Assembly (NCBI GenBank): GCA_023433755.1
Contig: JAEYUA010000307.1
Coordinates: 1 to 7,741, forward strand
Length of the DNA: 7,741 bases
Reading direction: 5' to 3'
DNA from: Bacteroidota bacterium
Lineage (GTDB): Bacteria; Bacteroidota; Bacteroidia; Chitinophagales; Chitinophagaceae
Program-made: the position numbers and the translations under genes
Notes under the pieces: generated by a model
The model's input: only the letters and a program-made list of their open reading frames with translations
Told to the model about the DNA's origin: nothing
Database searches by the model: none
Shown here: positions 1 to 6,767 of the stretch, piece by piece
Numbering within the stretch: position 1 is the stretch's first letter
How the letters are laid out: every line of letters begins with the position of its first letter

Positions 1-1272
1 CAGTTAGACCAGTCGCATGCTTCCATCGAATCCGTAAGAGGAGAACTCGACCAGTTGAACAGCAGTTTGCAGGAATTCACCACCAAATTGCAGGAAGCCG
101 AGGCCAGGTATGGTGAGATCGAGGTGCAGTACAACGAAATCAATACCCAGTACAATAATCTCAACTTGCAGGTTACCCGTGAACAAAGCAAGATCAATGC
201 TTTGAAGCAAGAGCTCCAGTTCAAGAGCAACCAGTTGAATGATCTCAGGCAGCAGGTTGAAACCAATACGGTGCAACTGAAAGAAACAAGGGAAAATATT
301 TCCGGCTCTGAAGAAAGTCTTAAGAATATAGAGGAAGGTTTGTATGAACTGATGCGCAGGAAAGAGAAAGAAGAATCTGTGCTGAATGAAGCTGACCAGA
401 CCTATTACAATCTGCGCAACCAGCTCAATGCGAAAGAAAGTGAATTGCGTCATAAGGTAAAGGAGAAGGAACAGCTTGAACATTTGCTTTCAGGAATCAA
501 GGACAGACTGAATGAGCTGAAGCTGCAACTGGCAGGAATGAAGGAAAGACTGAATGTGGAATTCCGCATTGTGCTGGAGGATATCCTGGATGAACCACGA
601 ACAGGCGAGGTGCCGGTGGAAGAATTGCAGGAGAAGGCCGACCGGATGAAAAAGCGACTGGAAAATCTGGGTGAAGTAAATCCTACGGCGATCGAAGCCT
701 TCGAAGAAATGAAGAAGCGATATGATTTTATTGTGGAACAAAAGGATGACCTGGTCAATGCCAAACAAAGTTTACTGCAAACGATCGCAGAGGTAGAGAC
801 CACGGCCAACCAGAAATTCCTGGAAACCTTTAACCAGGTGAGGGAGAACTTCCATAAAGTATTTAAAACCTTATTTACGGAAGACGACCAGTGCGACCTG
901 ATACTGGAGAATCCTGATAACCTGGCCGAGACAGGCATTGATATCATGGCCAAGCCCAAGGGCAAGCGTCCGAGCAGCATTGGCCAGTTGAGCGGGGGAG
1001 AGCGCACACTGACCGCAACGGCTCTGCTGTTTGCCATTTACCTGATCAAGCCGGCGCCGTTCTGTATCCTCGATGAGGTGGATGCACCGCTCGATGATGC
1101 CAATGTAGGTAAGTTCACCAATATGATCCGTGAGTTCAGTAACAACTCCCAGTTCATTATTGTAACACATAATAAAACCACCATGAGCGCCGTGGATGTG
1201 ATCTACGGGGTAACCATGCAGGAACCCGGGGTGAGTAAGCTGGTGCCGGTGGATTTCAGGAGTTTGAACTGA
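1..1272 (+). CDS. smc: Chromosome segregation ATPase SMC, C-terminal part (5' truncated by window edge)
   Basis: This is the C-terminal part (423 residues visible) of SMC, the ATPase that works with ScpA/ScpB to compact and segregate the chromosome. The frame is open from base 1, so the true start lies outside the window. Residues 1 to about 220 of the visible part are a highly charged heptad-rich coiled coil (the arm returning to the head). A conserved head approach with EVNPTAIEAFEEM starts near residue 225. The C-terminal ATPase lobe has the signature LSGGERTLTATAL from residue 330, Walker B CILDEVDAPLD at 355-365 with D358 and E359, and the H-loop histidine at 390 (VTHNKTTM). It ends with the usual SMC tail. 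The stop TGA at 1270-1272 directly abuts a heptamer repeat array. Identification is very secure, because LSGGE, DEVDAPLDDAN and THNK together are diagnostic of SMC rather than RecN or Rad50. Confidence 0.97.
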   Translation, partial: QLDQSHASIESVRGELDQLNSSLQEFTTKLQEAEARYGEIEVQYNEINTQYNNLNLQVTREQSKINALKQELQFKSNQLNDLRQQVETNTVQLKETRENISGSEESLKNIEEGLYELMRRKEKEESVLNEADQTYYNLRNQLNAKESELRHKVKEKEQLEHLLSGIKDRLNELKLQLAGMKERLNVEFRIVLEDILDEPRTGEVPVEELQEKADRMKKRLENLGEVNPTAIEAFEEMKKRYDFIVEQKDDLVNAKQSLLQTIAEVETTANQKFLETFNQVRENFHKVFKTLFTEDDQCDLILENPDNLAETGIDIMAKPKGKRPSSIGQLSGGERTLTATALLFAIYLIKPAPFCILDEVDAPLDDANVGKFTNMIREFSNNSQFIIVTHNKTTMSAVDVIYGVTMQEPGVSKLVPVDFRSLN

Positions 1273-1276
1273 TAGT

Positions 1277-1392
1277 CGTGAGTCGTGAATGTTGAATCAT
1301 GAATCGTGAATCGTGAGACGTGAGAGCGATTCATGATTTTCGAGGTGTCTTTTCACGTCTCACGCCTCACGCCTCACGATTCACGCCTCACG
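1277..1392. repeat. Inverted pair of 7-bp repeat arrays, family A (CGTGAGT/CGTGAAT)
   Basis: Seven heptamers in strict register run from 1277 to 1325 (CGTGAGT, CGTGAAT, GTTGAAT, CATGAAT, CGTGAAT, CGTGAGA, CGTGAGA). After a spacer of about 25 bases, six heptamers of the reverse complement run from 1351 to 1392 (TTTCACG, TCTCACG, CCTCACG, CCTCACG, ATTCACG, CCTCACG). The innermost arms pair perfectly over 12 bp (1312-1323 with 1353-1364), and the outer units pair imperfectly, giving a long hairpin between smc and the DUF486 gene. There is no clear T-run after it, so this is not a textbook intrinsic terminator, although it could stop transcription or protect the smc mRNA 3' end (inference). Confidence 0.9.
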
Positions 1393-1419
1393 ATAATAAT
1401 AACTATTATACAGCCTCCC

Positions 1420-1752
1420 ATGTTTCGCACCCTCATCCTCCTCACTGTCTCCAACATCTTCATGACCTTTGCCTGGTATTACCATCTCAAACATACTGGC
1501 TGGCCTTTGTGGAAAGCAATTGCGCTTAGTTGGGGCATCGCCCTTTTTGAATACTGCCTGATGGTGCCGGCCAACCGGCACGGCTATGTTTCGGGCATGA
1601 ATACCTTCCAGTTGAAAATGGTTCAGGAAGTGATCACACTTGTGGTATTCAGTGTGTTTGCGGTACTGGTGCTCAAAGAGCCCTTTCAAACCAAATACCT
1701 GATCAGTTTTGTGTTCCTTTTGGCGGCTGTATATTTTATGTTTAAAAAATGA
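1420..1752 (+). CDS. DMT-superfamily small membrane protein, DUF486 family
   Basis: The protein has 110 residues and four predicted membrane helices (about 2-21, 30-49, 67-86 and 91-108), the usual size and topology for DUF486 (PF04342), a drug/metabolite-transporter-like family of unknown substrate. Family-typical blocks are SNIFMTFAWYYHLK (11-24), SWGIALFEYCLMVPANR (37-53, with Glu44, Pro50 and Arg53) and QEVITLVVF (69-77). The ATG at 1420 is preferred. The upstream in-frame ATG at 1333 would add residues encoded by the heptamer repeat, with no family resemblance, and the 1420 start gives the family N-terminus. No Shine-Dalgarno sequence or good -7 box is visible. It lies 147 bases after smc with the inverted repeat between, so cotranscription is uncertain. 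Family membership is confident; function is unknown, and transport is inferred only from the superfamily. Confidence 0.92.
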   Translation: MFRTLILLTVSNIFMTFAWYYHLKHTGWPLWKAIALSWGIALFEYCLMVPANRHGYVSGMNTFQLKMVQEVITLVVFSVFAVLVLKEPFQTKYLISFVFLLAAVYFMFKK

Positions 1753-1756
1753 TTGC

Positions 1757-1798
1757 TTGAGCCAATAGCCAATAGCTAATGGCCATTAGCCAACAGCC
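1757..1798. repeat. 7-bp repeat array, family B (AATAGCC type), with 16-bp perfect palindrome
   Basis: Six consecutive heptamers (TTGAGCC, AATAGCC, AATAGCT, AATGGCC, ATTAGCC, AACAGCC) start five bases after the DUF486 stop codon. The central units form a perfect palindrome, GCTAATGGCCATTAGC, at 1775-1790. No T-run follows. It separates the DUF486 gene from the peroxiredoxin gene. Confidence 0.88.
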
Positions 1799-1859
1799 TT
1801 CTCACAAATAACTTTCCTTTAATATCCTTCTCATTAATTTTAGGATTCAACCGTTAGAC

Positions 1860-2456
1860 ATGAGGATCCTCTTATCTCTTTTATTGCTGTCTTTTTTTTC
1901 TTTCGCACAGGCACAGGAAAAACCTGAAGGCTTATTCATCAATTCCAAAGCCCCTGATTTCAAGGCTAAGGACCAGGATGGAAATGATGTGGTGCTGAAG
2001 GACCTCAGGAAGAAGGGAAATATCGTGCTGGTGTTTTACCGGGGTAGCTGGTGCCCTCATTGCAGCCGTTATTTAAAGCAGTTGCAAAATTCATTCGAAG
2101 ATTTCAAAGAAAAAGGAGCACAGGTAATCATCGTAACACCGCAGGGAGATGAGGGGATTGACAGCGCTGTGGCAAAATCAGGTGCCAGTTTTCCAGTGAT
2201 CCATGATAAGGATATGAAAATCGCCAATAATTACAAGGTTGCTTACAAGGTAGATGAAAGAACTTATGGCCGTTATAAAAATGCAGGAATCGACCTTCTT
2301 AAAGAAAACAACCAGGTGAAAGATGCCTGGCTGCCGGTGCCTGCCGTTTATATCATCAATACCGAGGGCTCCATCACCTTCCGTTATTTTGAAGAAGATT
2401 ATAAAAAACGGGTACCCATTGCTGATATATTGAAGGCTTTGAGCGGGGGTAGGTAG
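1860..2456 (+). CDS. Secreted peroxiredoxin-like / AhpC-TSA thioredoxin-fold protein
   Basis: The protein has 198 residues. It starts with a short N-terminal signal peptide (MRILLSLLLLSFFSFAQAQ, hydrophobic 3-16, likely cleavage after an Ala near 16-18), so it probably acts in the periplasm. The thioredoxin fold follows: APDFKAKDQDGNDVVLKDL at 31-49 is the AhpC/TSA entry block. FYRGSWCPHC at 59-68 carries a two-cysteine active site (Cys65, Cys68), and the FYRGxWCPxC form is typical of the peroxiredoxin-like branch (PRX_like2). A likely cis-proline is Pro161 in LPVPA. Family knowledge suggests thiol-dependent peroxide reduction or disulfide reduction; the substrate cannot be read from the sequence. 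Weak -7-like boxes, TAACTTTC (1809-1816) and TAATTTTA (1835-1842), each with one mismatch, lie upstream and are unproven. The stop TAG lies within the first unit of a heptamer array. A TlpA/ResA-like thiol reductase is the main alternative. Confidence 0.88.
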   Translation: MRILLSLLLLSFFSFAQAQEKPEGLFINSKAPDFKAKDQDGNDVVLKDLRKKGNIVLVFYRGSWCPHCSRYLKQLQNSFEDFKEKGAQVIIVTPQGDEGIDSAVAKSGASFPVIHDKDMKIANNYKVAYKVDERTYGRYKNAGIDLLKENNQVKDAWLPVPAVYIINTEGSITFRYFEEDYKKRVPIADILKALSGGR

Positions 2457-2492
2457 CTTTTGGCTGTTGGCCATTGGCCTATGGCTTGAACC
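2451..2492. repeat. 7-bp repeat array, family B, left arm between convergent genes
   Basis: Heptamers AGGTAGC, TTTTGGC, TGTTGGC, CATTGGC and CTATGGC, then TTGAACC, run in register from 2451. The first overlaps the peroxiredoxin stop codon (TAG 2454-2456). TGTTGGCCATTGGC at 2465-2478 is a perfect 14-bp reverse complement of 2591-2604 in the right arm, so the two arrays can close a stem around a 112-base loop. Within that loop, a small stem TACAAA (2511-2516) / TTTGTA (2525-2530) is the only other structure noticed. Confidence 0.85.
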
Positions 2493-2569
2493 AAACAGCA
2501 TGGAACTCTATACAAAGGATAAGTTTTGTAAATAATCAGGTAATATCAGTGGACCATGTCTGAAGGCAA

Positions 2570-2611
2570 GCCAACAGCCAACAGCCAATGGCCAATGGCC
2601 AACAGCTAACG
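2570..2611. repeat. 7-bp repeat array, family B, right arm between convergent genes
   Basis: Six heptamers in register (GCCAACA, GCCAACA, GCCAATG, GCCAATG, GCCAACA, GCTAACG) form the inverted partner of the array at 2451-2492. The last unit contains the minus-strand stop codon of the Asp-box protein (TAG read at 2608-2606), so the array supplies the end of that reading frame. The arm may act in transcript termination from both sides (inference). Confidence 0.87.
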
Positions 2612-3652
2612 GCCTCCCTCTTTATACTTCAACTTCCCTACCTTTCCATTGCTTCCGGCTAAATAAACTGTCTTGCCGATCTTGGCTATGCGGCATACAT
2701 GAAATCCTTCTGTTGAAATGAGCTGCCAGTTGGCCGCATTATCTATGGTATAATCAACACCAGTAAGGCCGCAACTCACCAGGATTTTTTTATCCAGGTA
2801 CTCAACACAACTCCTGTAACCATGTGGCGGGGTGTTGGAGGCCTTCCATGTTTTTCCTTTGTCAACACTATAAAAACAATTGAGGCTATCAGATTTTGGA
2901 TTTGAAAAATCTCCTCCCACCACTACCAGTTTCTCCGCGCCTTTTTTACGGAAAGGGTCGTAAGCAGCAATGGAATTAGCCCCGGTTGTTTCCCTGCCCT
3001 GTAACAGCGGTAGTGGCATTTTTTTATCACGGATAAAAATACTTGATCTCAATCCCCCTGAAACAAATACTGCTTCATCCCTGGCAAGCACTCTCACATT
3101 GGTGCCGCTTGCCGCGAAGCAGGCTTCACCACTGTCAGCAACCGGCCTGTTTTCCATGGGTACATCCATCCAGGTGCGACCTCCATCGAAAGTTCTGGCC
3201 ACAAAAAATCTTCCGTCAACAGGATCACCAATCACGATGCCGGCCACTTCATTCCAGAATTCCATGGCGTCGAGAAACATGCCCTTGGTTTTATTTTCAT
3301 ACACCACCTTCCAGGTCTCACCTCCATCATTGGTTCTAAGGATATAGGCAGGGTCCTTATCACTTGAATTCATGATCACAGCCGTACTGGCGTCGAAGGC
3401 TTCAATATCGCGGAATTCCATTTTTTCAAAACCCTTTACCACCATCCACTTCCAGTCTTTACCTCCATTGCTGCTGCGGCCAATAGTGCCATTGCTGCCG
3501 CTGACCCATACCACTTCATCAGACACCACACTTAAGCCTCTCAAAGAAGTTTTGGTTCCTGAAGTAAGGATCTCTACTGTTGGGATCACAGGTTTCTGTG
3601 CAGAACTTGTAAGGAAGGATAGAAAAAGAAAAAAGGAGAACAGGATTTTCAT
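2606..3652 (-). CDS. Secreted Asp-box (BNR) / Ycf48-like beta-propeller protein
   Basis: The protein has 348 residues. A signal peptide (MKILFSFFLFLSFLTSSAQ, about 1-19) indicates export. The body is a repeat protein with at least four clear Asp-box turns: SSNGGKDW (60-67), TNDGGETW (107-114), TFDGGRTW (154-161) and SVDKGKTW (262-269). A degenerate fifth, TIDNAANW, lies at 302-309. This pattern matches the Ycf48/BNR-repeat beta-propellers. Such proteins are often mislabelled oxidoreductase or photosystem assembly factor by homology transfer; neither role is implied here. No catalytic residues of sialidases are evident, so a binding or structural role in the envelope is likely, with unknown ligand. 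The ATG is immediately followed by the signal peptide, and a weak -7-like TATCTTTT (minus strand, 3678-3671) lies 18 bases upstream. The upstream msrA has a terminator, so this gene is probably transcribed separately. Confidence 0.88.
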   Translation of the reverse strand: MKILFSFFLFLSFLTSSAQKPVIPTVEILTSGTKTSLRGLSVVSDEVVWVSGSNGTIGRSSNGGKDWKWMVVKGFEKMEFRDIEAFDASTAVIMNSSDKDPAYILRTNDGGETWKVVYENKTKGMFLDAMEFWNEVAGIVIGDPVDGRFFVARTFDGGRTWMDVPMENRPVADSGEACFAASGTNVRVLARDEAVFVSGGLRSSIFIRDKKMPLPLLQGRETTGANSIAAYDPFRKKGAEKLVVVGGDFSNPKSDSLNCFYSVDKGKTWKASNTPPHGYRSCVEYLDKKILVSCGLTGVDYTIDNAANWQLISTEGFHVCRIAKIGKTVYLAGSNGKVGKLKYKEGGR

Positions 3653-3728
3653 AACGGCTGATTGATGATGAAAAGATAATTCATTCCCCTTTTAAAAAAG
3701 AGCTATGGGCTGTTGAAACGGGAGGGTC

Positions 3729-3753
3729 AAAAAAAAATCCCCTTGCGGGGATT
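3729..3753 (-). terminator. Intrinsic terminator of msrA
   Basis: Read on the minus strand, a perfect 7-bp stem AATCCCC / GGGGATT (3753-3747 with 3742-3736, loop of four) is followed by nine T residues (3737-3729, overlapping the stem's last A:T pairs). It starts two bases after the msrA stop codon. This is a textbook rho-independent terminator and separates msrA from the propeller gene downstream. Confidence 0.92.
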
Positions 3754-3755
3754 CA

Positions 3756-4406
3756 TCAGTTCTTTAATTTTTTGGCAAACACCTTCTGGAATTTTTCCAG
3801 TTTTGGCCTGATCACCACGGAGCAATAAGGATTGTTGTTTTTATTGTTCTCGTAGTATTCCTGGTGATAATCTTCTGCCACATAAAAACGGCCGAGAGAT
3901 GAGATCTCGGTTACGATCTGCTTGTCGTAAGCACCGCTTTTGTTGAGTTCATTTTTATAGTACTCCGCTTTTTCTTTCTGCTCATCATTATGATAGAAGA
4001 TGGCGCTCCGGTATTGTGTGCCTACATCCGCGCCCTGGCGGTTCAGGCTCGTTGGATCGTGTACTTCAAAGAAAACCTCCAGCAATTCATCATAACTGAT
4101 CTTATCGGTTTCATAAACGATCTGGACACATTCGGCATGTCCGGTTTCACCGGTACAAACCTGTTTATAGGTAGGGTTATTCACGTGACCACCGGTATAA
4201 CCCGAAGTAACGCTCAATACACCCTTGAGTGATTCGAAGATGGCTTCCGTACACCAGAAACAGCCGGTGGCGAAAGTGGCGGTATCTGTTTTTTCTCCAA
4301 CATGCGCATTCATAAGGGACGTGCTCATTGATTTATATTTTTTTTCGGAATTGCACGCAATCATCGTCCAAATTCCAACCAGCCCTAAAAGTGTTTTAAT
4401 GATCAT
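3756..4406 (-). CDS. msrA: Peptide methionine sulfoxide reductase MsrA, lipoprotein-type
   Basis: The 216-residue enzyme reduces methionine-S-sulfoxide in proteins. Catalytic motif GCFWC lies at 48-52 (nucleophile Cys49), followed by TEAIFESLKGV. Other MsrA blocks are SGYTGG, a GHAECVQIVYE segment, HDPTSLNRQGADVGTQYRS, and the C-terminal AEDYHQEYYE. The N-terminus is a hydrophobic segment with a lipobox-like end (WTMIAC, Cys18), so it is probably a lipoprotein acting on envelope proteins rather than a cytoplasmic enzyme; membrane side is unproven. About 25 residues of linker precede the domain. There is no fused MsrB domain. A one-mismatch -7-like GAACTTTG (minus strand, 4430-4423) lies 16 bases upstream of the start, without a well-spaced -33 element. 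The gene is divergent from mutS2 across 129 bases, and its terminator is at 3729-3753. Confidence 0.95.
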   Translation of the reverse strand: MIIKTLLGLVGIWTMIACNSEKKYKSMSTSLMNAHVGEKTDTATFATGCFWCTEAIFESLKGVLSVTSGYTGGHVNNPTYKQVCTGETGHAECVQIVYETDKISYDELLEVFFEVHDPTSLNRQGADVGTQYRSAIFYHNDEQKEKAEYYKNELNKSGAYDKQIVTEISSLGRFYVAEDYHQEYYENNKNNNPYCSVVIRPKLEKFQKVFAKKLKN

Positions 4407-4520
4407 ACAAATACTTGGAGGTCAAAGTTCAGGCTGAATATAGACAAGGAAAAGCCAACAAAAAAGTTTTAACACCCTGTTTGGAGCTGCTTTTGCATAA
4501 ATTTAAACATTGCGCCAGCC

Positions 4521-4528
4521 TAACTTTG
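4521..4528 (+). promoter_or_regulatory. Bacteroidota-type -7 box of the mutS2-like gene
   Basis: TAACTTTG matches the Bacteroidota sigma-factor -7 consensus TAnnTTTG at every defined base. The start ATG is only seven bases after the box, so transcription would begin at or just before the ATG, giving a leaderless or nearly leaderless mRNA. The nearest TTG/TTTG (ending at 4495) is 25 bases upstream, longer than the usual spacing of about 19-21, so the -33 element is weak. Confidence 0.55.
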
Positions 4529-4535
4529 CCCTTCA

Positions 4536-6650
4536 ATGAAATTATACCCGGAATCCGCTGCTGTTCAACTGGAATTCGATAAGATCAGGGCCTTGCTAAC
4601 AGAAAAATGCCGTACAGAATACGCGAAGTCCAAGGCCTCGGAACTTCGTATCCATACTAAAAAAGAATTTATTGAACTGGAGCTCAGGCAGTCACATGAA
4701 TACAGGCAACTGGTGCAGAATGGTATCCATTTCCCCAATGATTATGTGCTGAATCTTTCAAGGGAACTAAAATTACTGGGTATACAGGGTGCTATGCTTT
4801 CAGGGGAAGAATTGGTATCTGTCAGGAAGTTACTGATCAGCGCTGAAAGCATATTCAGGTGGTTTGACGCAGAAAGGCGGCAAAACTGGCCGGGACTGGC
4901 GAAAGTGATAGATGGGTCACATTATGAAAAGCTGTTGCTGAAAATGATCAATGATGTGATTGATGACAGCGGCAGTGTAAAGGATAATGCCTCCAATGAA
5001 CTGCAGTCCATTCGCATGAGCCTCTACCGCAAACGCAATGAACTCCGCAAAGTATTTGACCGCATCGTTGGTAAACTCAATAAGCAGGGTTACCTGGCAG
5101 AGATCGAAGAGAGTTTTATGAATGGCAGGAGGGTAGTAGCCGTTTTCGCGGAGCAGAAAAGACTGGTAAAAGGAATTCTTCACGGTGAAAGCGACAGCCG
5201 CAGAACCACCTTTATTGAACCTGAAGAAACGATCGAACTGAATAATGACCTGTATGAACTGGAAGGTGCTGAAAGAAAGGAAGTGTACAGGATTCTGAAA
5301 GAACTTACTGCACGACTTTCTCAATATGCCTCCCTGCTCACTCACTACCATTATATCGTAGGTGAATATGATTTCATCAGGGGAAAAGCTTCCTTCGCGC
5401 TGGACATCCAGGGCGAATATCCCGTGCTGGCTGATAAGGCGCATGTGCATCTTGTTAAAGCCTATCATCCGCTTTTATTTCTTTACAATCGCAAATCACA
5501 AAAACCCACCATACCTGTTGACCTCACGCTCGATGAAAAAAACAGGATCCTGGTGATCAGTGGTCCCAATGCCGGTGGTAAAACGGTTACGATGAAAACC
5601 GTGGGGCTGCTGCAGATGATGGTGCAAAGTGGTTTGCTGGTGCCGGTGCATCCTTCTTCGCAGTTTGGCATTTTCAAACAACTGATGATCCATATTGGTG
5701 ATACCCAAAGCATCGAGTTTGAACTGAGTACTTATAGCAGTCATTTGCTGAGCATGAAACATTTTATGGAGAATGCCAATGGCAAAACTTTATTCTTCAT
5801 TGATGAACTGGGCAGCGGCAGTGATCCCAACCTCGGAGGTGCCTTTGCGGAAGTGATCATGGAAGAACTTTCCCGCAAACATGCGTATGGTATCGTTACC
5901 ACCCACTACCTTAATCTCAAGGTGATGGCCAATAAAACCCAGGGCATCATCAATGGCGCCATGGCCTTTGATGAAAAAAAACTGATGCCTTTGTACCGGC
6001 TGATCGTGGGCAAACCGGGCAGCTCCTATACTTTTTCCATTGCGGAAAGGATCGGGCTTGACAAAAGGCTGATCACCAGGGCAAGGGGGATGGTGGATGA
6101 AGAACATTTCCGTCTCGATAAACTACTCAACCGCACCGAGCAGGACCTTCACAAGGTGCAGCAGAAAGAAAAGGAACTGCACCAGCTCCTGAAAGAAAAT
6201 GAAAGGCTGAAAAGGGAGATGGAACAGGTAATGGACAGGGAGAAACACCGGCAGCAGGTAGAATTGCTGAAGCAGCAAAACAAGGTTACGGAAGAAAGGA
6301 TCGTTTACCTGAAGGATATGGAAAGGAAGGTGAAACAACTGGTGGTGGAATGGCGTAAATCAGAAGACAAGAATAAAGTGATCAAAGAAATGGCTTCCCT
6401 GCTGTTTCCAAAAAATGAGCAAAAGGCTGTCAGTAAAAAGCAGAAACAGATTAATTCAAAATACGAAGAGGTAAAGGGTGAGATTCGGGTAGGCGACACC
6501 GTTAAGATGAAACGCAACCTGCAGGTAGGTGAGGTGCTTGAGTTGAGAGGGAAGAAGGCGGTGGTGAAGATTGGGTTGCTGCCGATGCAGATTGACCTGG
6601 GCGATCTGTCGTTGGTGAAGGAAAAGGAATCAAAGGAACGAGAATCGTGA
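4536..6650 (+). CDS. MutS2-like ATPase lacking the C-terminal Smr domain
   Basis: The protein has 704 residues. An N-terminal helical/core region (1 to about 300) resembles MutS2 lever and clamp segments. The ATPase follows: Walker A GPNAGGKT at 343-350, the FELSTYSSHL dimer-interface motif at 395-404, Walker B LFFIDELGSGSDP at 419-431 (Asp423, Glu424), and the TTHY switch with His457. Residues about 515-620 are a highly charged coiled coil, then a KOW-like small beta segment (GEIRVGDTVKMKRN to GDLSLV, about 656-696). The chain ends eight residues later. The well-known MutS2 of Bacillus (about 785 residues) continues into an Smr nuclease-like domain, which is absent here, and no Smr motif was seen in the three frames downstream. 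MutS2 is not a mismatch-repair MutS: the mismatch-binding domain I is missing. Known roles in the family are recombination control and, in Bacillus, splitting collided ribosomes; which applies here is not known. The stop codon lies inside a CGTGAGT heptamer. Confidence 0.93.
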   Translation: MKLYPESAAVQLEFDKIRALLTEKCRTEYAKSKASELRIHTKKEFIELELRQSHEYRQLVQNGIHFPNDYVLNLSRELKLLGIQGAMLSGEELVSVRKLLISAESIFRWFDAERRQNWPGLAKVIDGSHYEKLLLKMINDVIDDSGSVKDNASNELQSIRMSLYRKRNELRKVFDRIVGKLNKQGYLAEIEESFMNGRRVVAVFAEQKRLVKGILHGESDSRRTTFIEPEETIELNNDLYELEGAERKEVYRILKELTARLSQYASLLTHYHYIVGEYDFIRGKASFALDIQGEYPVLADKAHVHLVKAYHPLLFLYNRKSQKPTIPVDLTLDEKNRILVISGPNAGGKTVTMKTVGLLQMMVQSGLLVPVHPSSQFGIFKQLMIHIGDTQSIEFELSTYSSHLLSMKHFMENANGKTLFFIDELGSGSDPNLGGAFAEVIMEELSRKHAYGIVTTHYLNLKVMANKTQGIINGAMAFDEKKLMPLYRLIVGKPGSSYTFSIAERIGLDKRLITRARGMVDEEHFRLDKLLNRTEQDLHKVQQKEKELHQLLKENERLKREMEQVMDREKHRQQVELLKQQNKVTEERIVYLKDMERKVKQLVVEWRKSEDKNKVIKEMASLLFPKNEQKAVSKKQKQINSKYEEVKGEIRVGDTVKMKRNLQVGEVLELRGKKAVVKIGLLPMQIDLGDLSLVKEKESKERES

Positions 6651-6659
6651 GTCGTGAAT
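6639..6659. repeat. 7-bp repeat, family A, overlapping the mutS2-like stop codon
   Basis: Three heptamers (CGAGAAT, CGTGAGT, CGTGAAT) encode the last codons and stop of the MutS2-like gene. The 15-mer TCGTGAGTCGTGAAT at 6645-6659 is identical to 1276-1290 after smc. No inverted partner array was found downstream. Confidence 0.8.
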
Positions 6660-6709
6660 CCATTCTATTGAAACTTAGCGAAAGCAGTTTTTTTGCTGTT
6701 ATTTTTTAC

Positions 6710-6767
6710 CGCCAAGGAAGAAGGGCCAGCCTTCGCTAAAGCTACTGCTGGTGAAACGCCAAGGAAG
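6710..6767. repeat. 11-bp direct repeat CGCCAAGGAAG
   Basis: CGCCAAGGAAG occurs at 6710-6720 and again at 6757-6767, the second continuing as CACTAAGAAGATT. The second copy with its flanks is imperfectly complementary to the CCTTTGCG block at about 6950-6990, so the two may be arms of a larger decayed inverted repeat (inference). Confidence 0.65.

Noticed and set aside
55..57. TTG at 55 as an smc start codon
   Set aside because: The frame is open to base 1 and encodes SMC coiled coil throughout; the fragment is simply cut by the window edge.
450..1037. Long minus-strand open frame opposite smc
   Set aside because: Serine-rich translation without domain logic, fully antisense to a strongly conserved SMC coding sequence.
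1277..1392. CRISPR array
   Set aside because: Units are 7 bp, contiguous, with no unique spacers and no cas genes in the window.
1320..1419. In-frame extension of the DUF486 protein from ATG 1333, and an overlapping frame from 1320 to 1529
   Set aside because: The extra residues are translations of the heptamer repeat (Arg/Leu/Thr/Pro/His-rich), the family N-terminus begins at 1420, and the other frame has no family resemblance.
2606..3652. Sialidase or photosystem assembly factor call for the Asp-box protein
   Set aside because: Asp boxes are structural; no sialidase catalytic arginine triad context was seen, and nothing suggests photosynthesis.
2970..3665. Plus-strand open frames opposite the Asp-box protein
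   Set aside because: Antisense shadows; the minus strand has a signal peptide and repeated Asp-box motifs.
4917..5468. Minus-strand open frame opposite the mutS2-like gene
   Set aside because: Shadow of the conserved plus-strand coding frame; no recognisable motif.
6684..6710. Intrinsic terminator at the T-runs after the mutS2-like gene
   Set aside because: Only a three-base CAG/CTG pairing surrounds the first T-run; no GC-rich stem precedes either run.
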